From: Methanosarcina sp. KYL-1
GTDB taxonomy: Archaea; Halobacteriota; Methanosarcinia; Methanosarcinales; Methanosarcinaceae
Direction: 5' to 3'
Length of the DNA: 64,000 bases
Assembly: GCF_024372725.1 (NCBI RefSeq)
Contig: NZ_VOUA01000012.1
Coordinates: 1-64,000 of the forward strand
The notes beneath the pieces are model-generated. The model was not told the origin of the DNA, searched no databases, and was given only the letters and a program-made list of their open reading frames with translations. Every line of letters starts with the position of its first letter. Positions within the stretch are counted from its first letter, which is position 1. Shown piece by piece: positions 60,279 to 64,000 of the stretch. The position numbers and the translations under genes are program-made.

Positions 60279-61556
60279 GTGAGTTGGATCAAAAAGCTCT
60301 TAGGAAAAAAAGAAAGTTCCCGGGAAGAAATTGTTTCCAGGGAGATAAGCTTTGAGGAACTTCCAGGGTGGCTGGATGAAGGTTTTCGGAATTTGTCTTC
60401 AAAAATCGAAAAGGATGCCTCCGGGCTTTTCAGGGAACTTGAGGCTTCACTTGAGGACCTCAAGGAAAGCAATGCCGCGCTGATGGAGGCAAAGGTTGTT
60501 GGGGATTTTGATGTCCGGGCCGTAAAAAGGGCAAAGAGCAACCGGGAAAACATGATGAAACAGGTAGGGATCCTGGCGGATAAAATCAGGGTTCCCGAGA
60601 AAATAGATGTCCGGGCCCTGGAGGAGTTCAATGAAATAGCCCTGCAGAGCCTGAACTCCTGTATGGAACATATGGGCCGAAGTTTTCGCTACACAAGGGT
60701 GGTTTTTCCCCAGGAGTCAAAAGAAGTAACTGATAGTCTTGCCAGGATCGGAAAGGTCCTGCAAGATTTCAGGGATTTGTTCACCGGGTATAAAAAAGAA
60801 CTTGATGCCCTTGAAGCGGCTTCCGGAAATTATCAGGGAATTAAGGATTTATCGGCTTCAATTGGAACCGAAAAGCGGGAAATTGAGTTGAAAGAGAATA
60901 AAATCCAGGGTTTGAAGAGTGAACTTTCAGAGACTGGCCTGGCCCTTGAAGCCTTCAGGCAGGGAGAGACCTGGAAGCAGTTCCAGAGCCTGCAGGAGGA
61001 GCTTGATGAGGCCGAATCCAGGCTCAAACAGGCTGAATCCGGGCTTACTTCTCTTGTCCTCCCCCTTTCAAACACTCTCTCAAGGCTTCAGAAACTCCAT
61101 GAAACCGGCAGATATACCCTGAAACCGGAAGTAAAACAGCAGATAAACATCTACCTTAAAGAACCGGAAAATGTCGATCCCATTTTTTTCCCGGACCTGC
61201 AAAAAGTACTTGAAGACAATGCTCTGGATATGCAGGCCCAGAAAAAGGAAAAAGCCCTTTTACAGGTCAAAGCCGCTATTTCAGGCTTTGAGGCACGGAA
61301 AAAAGAGTTTCTTGAAGCCAGGTGTGCCTTTAAGGCAAAAAAAGCCGAAATCTCCAGCCTTGATACTGGAAAGCTTGCAGAACTCGAACACAGGAAAACC
61401 GAACTCGGAAACAGAATCCGGCTTCTGGAAGAGGAACTTGAACAATCCGGAAAAAAGCTTGAAGTTTCAAAGGAACAGCTTGAAGCCCGGAGGGAAAAAC
61501 TTCTGAAGGATGTTTCCGTAATTGACAGCAGCGTTAAGTTAATAATCTCATCCTAA
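60279..61556 (+). CDS. Coiled-coil protein of unknown function
   Basis: A 425-residue cytoplasmic protein that is almost entirely alpha-helical. Long heptad segments are at ~40-95, ~175-260 (REIELKENKIQGLKSELSET, LQEELDEAESRLKQAESGL) and ~325-415 (RIRLLEEELEQSGKKLEVSK). The N-terminal MSWIKKLLGKKESS is a basic amphipathic stretch that could touch the membrane. GTG 60279 follows GGGGAAGGCCTGAA. The type is common in Methanosarcina near stress or chaperone genes, but I recognise no named family. A scaffold role is a guess. Confidence 0.75.
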   Translation: MSWIKKLLGKKESSREEIVSREISFEELPGWLDEGFRNLSSKIEKDASGLFRELEASLEDLKESNAALMEAKVVGDFDVRAVKRAKSNRENMMKQVGILADKIRVPEKIDVRALEEFNEIALQSLNSCMEHMGRSFRYTRVVFPQESKEVTDSLARIGKVLQDFRDLFTGYKKELDALEAASGNYQGIKDLSASIGTEKREIELKENKIQGLKSELSETGLALEAFRQGETWKQFQSLQEELDEAESRLKQAESGLTSLVLPLSNTLSRLQKLHETGRYTLKPEVKQQINIYLKEPENVDPIFFPDLQKVLEDNALDMQAQKKEKALLQVKAAISGFEARKKEFLEARCAFKAKKAEISSLDTGKLAELEHRKTELGNRIRLLEEELEQSGKKLEVSKEQLEARREKLLKDVSVIDSSVKLIISS

Positions 61557-62014
61557 AAGTTTGCAGTTGATCTCTAATTTTTTCAATCTTTTTTTCAATC
61601 TCTTTTTCAATCTTTTTTTTAATTCATATAATAAATATAGACCTCATAAAGTTTAATATGCCCACTATATCTTTATATACTCCTTTTTGCAATTTCTTGC
61701 GAAAAGTTTAATATCCTTAACTCATTTAATTTTTTCATATTATGAATTTGATTTGCTACCTATAATTTATCTTTGTTTATTAAATTATGTGTTGATATAT
61801 ATACAAATTTGAATTTTTATATTTACTAATTTCTATTTGTATATTTAAATAATTTTTAAACCTATAAGTGGGGTTAATGATGAAATTTTAGTAAAAAATA
61901 TTCATTAATGGCTTTGTATCGGATGAATCTCTGAATAATAAAAATGAACTATTTTCTTGAAGATTCATTTTATATTTTTCCAGAATATTTCATGAACTTT
62001 CGCGTGTTGATACC
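61557..62014. other. AT-rich promoter region
   Basis: TTTTTCAATC units are repeated four times just after the coiled-coil gene (61580-61620), followed by strongly AT-rich DNA with many TATA-like sites up to the protease gene. No gene is seen. Confidence 0.5.
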
Positions 62015-64000
62015 ATGAAAGAAAAAATTTCCAATGTATTTGTCCCGTTATTTCTAATGTTTATAATTTTTTCGGGAATTCCTGCTTCGGGTTTTGCAGA
62101 TCTGCAAACTACTGCTGAGGCCGAAGGAGTTCAGGATGAAAACCTCAATGCCTATCAGGCAGCAGCTATATGGCAGGATGGCTTCTCAAAAGAAGCCCTG
62201 AGCCCTGCCCAGAAGAAACTCTCCACAGATCTGCTGCAGTTGAGTGATAATCGCTACCTGCCCCCGGGTGAAGATCCAGAAAACCTGAAAACCCGGATGG
62301 TAAAACTTGGACAGTTGAGCCCTTCCATTCCCACTCCCGAACTGATAACAAATTCCGAAGGATATGAGGGAGCAAGTTCCTCGGACGATGGGGGTAAGGT
62401 CTATGTCTATGTATACCTGGACCCTTCCGCAAGCTCCAGTCTGCTTGATCCTTACTGTGAGGTCGTGGACCGGGATGAGTATAAGCATATTGCAGTAGCC
62501 TGGGTACCTTTGTCTTCCCTTGAAGCGCTGGCATCTCTGTCGGATGTAAGAGCAATCAGGACTGTTCTGCCTCCGGTCACCAGGACCGGAAGCGTTTCCA
62601 CGGAAGGGGATTTAATCCATAATTCCTTCATGCTCAGGCAGCTCTACGGGGTCAGCGGGGCAGGAGTGAAGATCGGGATAATTTCGGATGGAGTGGACAG
62701 CCTCGGGGATGCGGTGGCTTCAGGGGATCTCCCTCCTGACGTACACGTCCTGAGCAATGAAATCGGAGGAGATGAGGGGACTGCCATGCTTGAAATTGTC
62801 CACGACATCGCTCCTGGTGCCGAACTCCATTTCCATGACTGTGGTAGTAACGAGTATGCATTCAACAGGGCCATTGATGAGCTGGTTGCTGCAGGGTGCA
62901 CTATCGTTTGCGACGACATCGGCTGGCTTGGCGAACCGTACTTTGAAGATGGGATTGTTGCGTCCCATGTGGCAGAGGTGATAAAATCCAGTGATATCCT
63001 TTATGTAAGTTCGGCAGGAAACGATGCATCCCGCCATTACCAGGGGATGTTTTATGATGGAGGGTCCGGCTTGCATGATTTCAGCGGCGGGACTGCAGGT
63101 GTCACAGACCTTGATCTGACAATCCCGGCTTCCGAAGAGATCTTAATCATTCTTGAATGGGATGACCGGTGGGAGGCCTCAGGTAACGACTACGACCTCT
63201 ACCTCCTTGACGGTTCCGACAATACAATTGGTTTCAGTGAAGACTCGCAGGATGGAACCGGAATTCCTCGCGAGTATATCATATACACCAATCCAAACGA
63301 TTCTCCGATGGATGCTTCCATCGAAATCTGTAAGTATTCCGGAGAAGCAAGAGAGCTGGAAATCTACATTTACGGCGCTTCATACATAGATCCCGGATAC
63401 CTTGTTGCCGGGGATTCCATTTTCGGGCATCCTGCAGTCCCGGAAGCTGTGGCTGTGGGTGCAATCAGGGCCAGTGACCCCGGAAACGACGACATCGAAT
63501 ACTTTTCTTCCAGGGGGCCTGTTACTATTGCTTATCCTTCCCCGGAAATCCGCCAGAAAACGGACATCTCCGGGATTGACGGGGTGAGCATTACGGGTGC
63601 AGGCGGCTTTTACAACCCATTTTACGGCACAAGTGCGTCGGCTCCCCACGTTGCAGCCGTAGCCGGCCTGGTCTGGAGCGCCTTTCCGGAAAAGTCGAGT
63701 ATGGACATCAAAAGGCTGCTCTACTCTTCTTCCGTGGACCTGGGCGAACCGGGGTATGATACTGTTTTCGGGCACGGACGCGCAGATGCTCTCCGGATGT
63801 ATGAGCAGGCAGTTGCAGAACCCAGAACCTTTGCCGTGAATGCCAGCGGAGGAGGGGATTTCCTTTCGGTTTCGGATGCCGTAAACTATAGTAAACCCGG
63901 GGATACAGTCCTTGTCTACCCCGGTACTTACAGAGAAAATGTGCGTGTTCCCTGGAGCCTGACTATATGCTCGGCTTCAGAAAACCCGGAAGATACAGTT
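62015..64000 (+). CDS. Secreted subtilase-fold protease with sedolisin-like active site, start of a larger protein
   Basis: An open frame of 662 codons from ATG 62015 to the window end; the stop lies outside. Signal peptide in residues 1-29 (hydrophobic FVPLFLMFIIFSGIPASGFA). Pro-region to ~195. The S8/S53-like domain (~200-590) has GVKIGIISDGVDS with D225, GGDEGTAMLEIVHDIAPGAE where Glu254 stands in place of the subtilisin His, CDDIGWLGEP with Asp where the oxyanion Asn is expected, and GTSASAPHVAAVAGLVWSA with Ser540. A pre-peptidase-like insert with NDYDLYLLDGSDN sits at ~375-430. From ~595 a second domain begins (FAVNASGGGDFLSVSDAVNY, GDTVLVYPGTYREN), the start of NosD/pectate-lyase-like beta-helix repeats. 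Exported. Confidence 0.88.
   Translation, partial: MKEKISNVFVPLFLMFIIFSGIPASGFADLQTTAEAEGVQDENLNAYQAAAIWQDGFSKEALSPAQKKLSTDLLQLSDNRYLPPGEDPENLKTRMVKLGQLSPSIPTPELITNSEGYEGASSSDDGGKVYVYVYLDPSASSSLLDPYCEVVDRDEYKHIAVAWVPLSSLEALASLSDVRAIRTVLPPVTRTGSVSTEGDLIHNSFMLRQLYGVSGAGVKIGIISDGVDSLGDAVASGDLPPDVHVLSNEIGGDEGTAMLEIVHDIAPGAELHFHDCGSNEYAFNRAIDELVAAGCTIVCDDIGWLGEPYFEDGIVASHVAEVIKSSDILYVSSAGNDASRHYQGMFYDGGSGLHDFSGGTAGVTDLDLTIPASEEILIILEWDDRWEASGNDYDLYLLDGSDNTIGFSEDSQDGTGIPREYIIYTNPNDSPMDASIEICKYSGEARELEIYIYGASYIDPGYLVAGDSIFGHPAVPEAVAVGAIRASDPGNDDIEYFSSRGPVTIAYPSPEIRQKTDISGIDGVSITGAGGFYNPFYGTSASAPHVAAVAGLVWSAFPEKSSMDIKRLLYSSSVDLGEPGYDTVFGHGRADALRMYEQAVAEPRTFAVNASGGGDFLSVSDAVNYSKPGDTVLVYPGTYRENVRVPWSLTICSASENPEDTV

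Overview
The window is chromosomal DNA of a methanogenic archaeon, almost certainly a Methanosarcina species. Evidence: an mtxX-mtxA-mtxH methyltransferase operon, a formaldehyde-activating-enzyme homologue, an archaeal replication factor C large subunit with a C-terminal PIP box, a VAT/Cdc48 double-AAA ATPase, the archaeal flavin genes ribC, ribH and ribL, the aspartate-semialdehyde sulfurtransferase with its NIL-ferredoxin partner, a DUF1699 protein, archaeal TATA boxes, frequent TTG/GTG starts behind GGGGG- or GGTGA-type ribosome binding sites, and long AT-rich or pyrimidine-rich intergenic stretches. No rRNA gene, intact insertion sequence or CRISPR array is visible; one tRNA gene (Val, UAC) is present.

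Layout. 1-2.4 kb is AT-rich and accessory: a gene end, a small winged-helix-like protein and a eukaryotic-type protein kinase. 2.5-10 kb is a repeat-rich accessory block: four tandem ~312-bp repeats plus a dispersed copy, a TumE-type toxin with its small partner, two solitary paralogues and one decayed fragment of that partner, a chagasin-like inhibitor, a candidate structured RNA, small membrane proteins and a FilR1-type regulator. 10-22 kb is mainly metabolic and transport: a Fae homologue, a large FAD/Fe-S dehydrogenase, a DUF3784-like gene whose tail is overwritten by a 114-bp MITE-like insert, TrkA and TrkH, a DASS carrier with RCK_C domains, and a CstB-like persulfide/rhodanese protein followed by two YeeE/YedE sulfur transporters. 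22-28 kb carries DUF1699, a second FilR1-type regulator, a flavodoxin, a triple-PAS/GAF sensor and a methyltransferase remnant, separated by minisatellites. 29-37 kb has ilvD, a zinc-ribbon protein, mtxXAH and rfcL. 37-39 kb is gene-poor and holds three copies of a putative small-RNA gene family and tRNA-Val. 39-44 kb encodes three secreted or surface proteins, one with a dockerin-like end. 45-54 kb holds a winged-helix protein, a flavoprotein, Cdc48, an HTH-CBS regulator, two aminotransferases and the flavin genes ribC and ribH, with ribL on the opposite strand. 54-60 kb has the homocysteine-forming sulfurtransferase pair, DUF166, an MTH938-like protein, a second small-RNA candidate and MscS. 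60-64 kb has a coiled-coil protein and the start of a large secreted subtilase/sedolisin-like protease running off the window.

The best candidate for something undescribed is the RNA family at 28.3, 37.0, 37.4 and 38.1 kb. Each copy has a minus-strand TATA box, then 23-24 nt (33 in the diverged copy), then GTGAGCGGGT, a C-rich and almost G-free loop of about 55-85 nt, and the complementary ACCCGCTCAC. The predicted RNA would start at the first base of the stem and expose repeated CCCCC tracts, complementary to the GGGGG ribosome binding sites used by many genes here. A separate hairpin RNA with a C-rich tail and a T-run terminator lies at 58.7 kb. The toxin-partner family at 3.8-9.8 kb is the second candidate.
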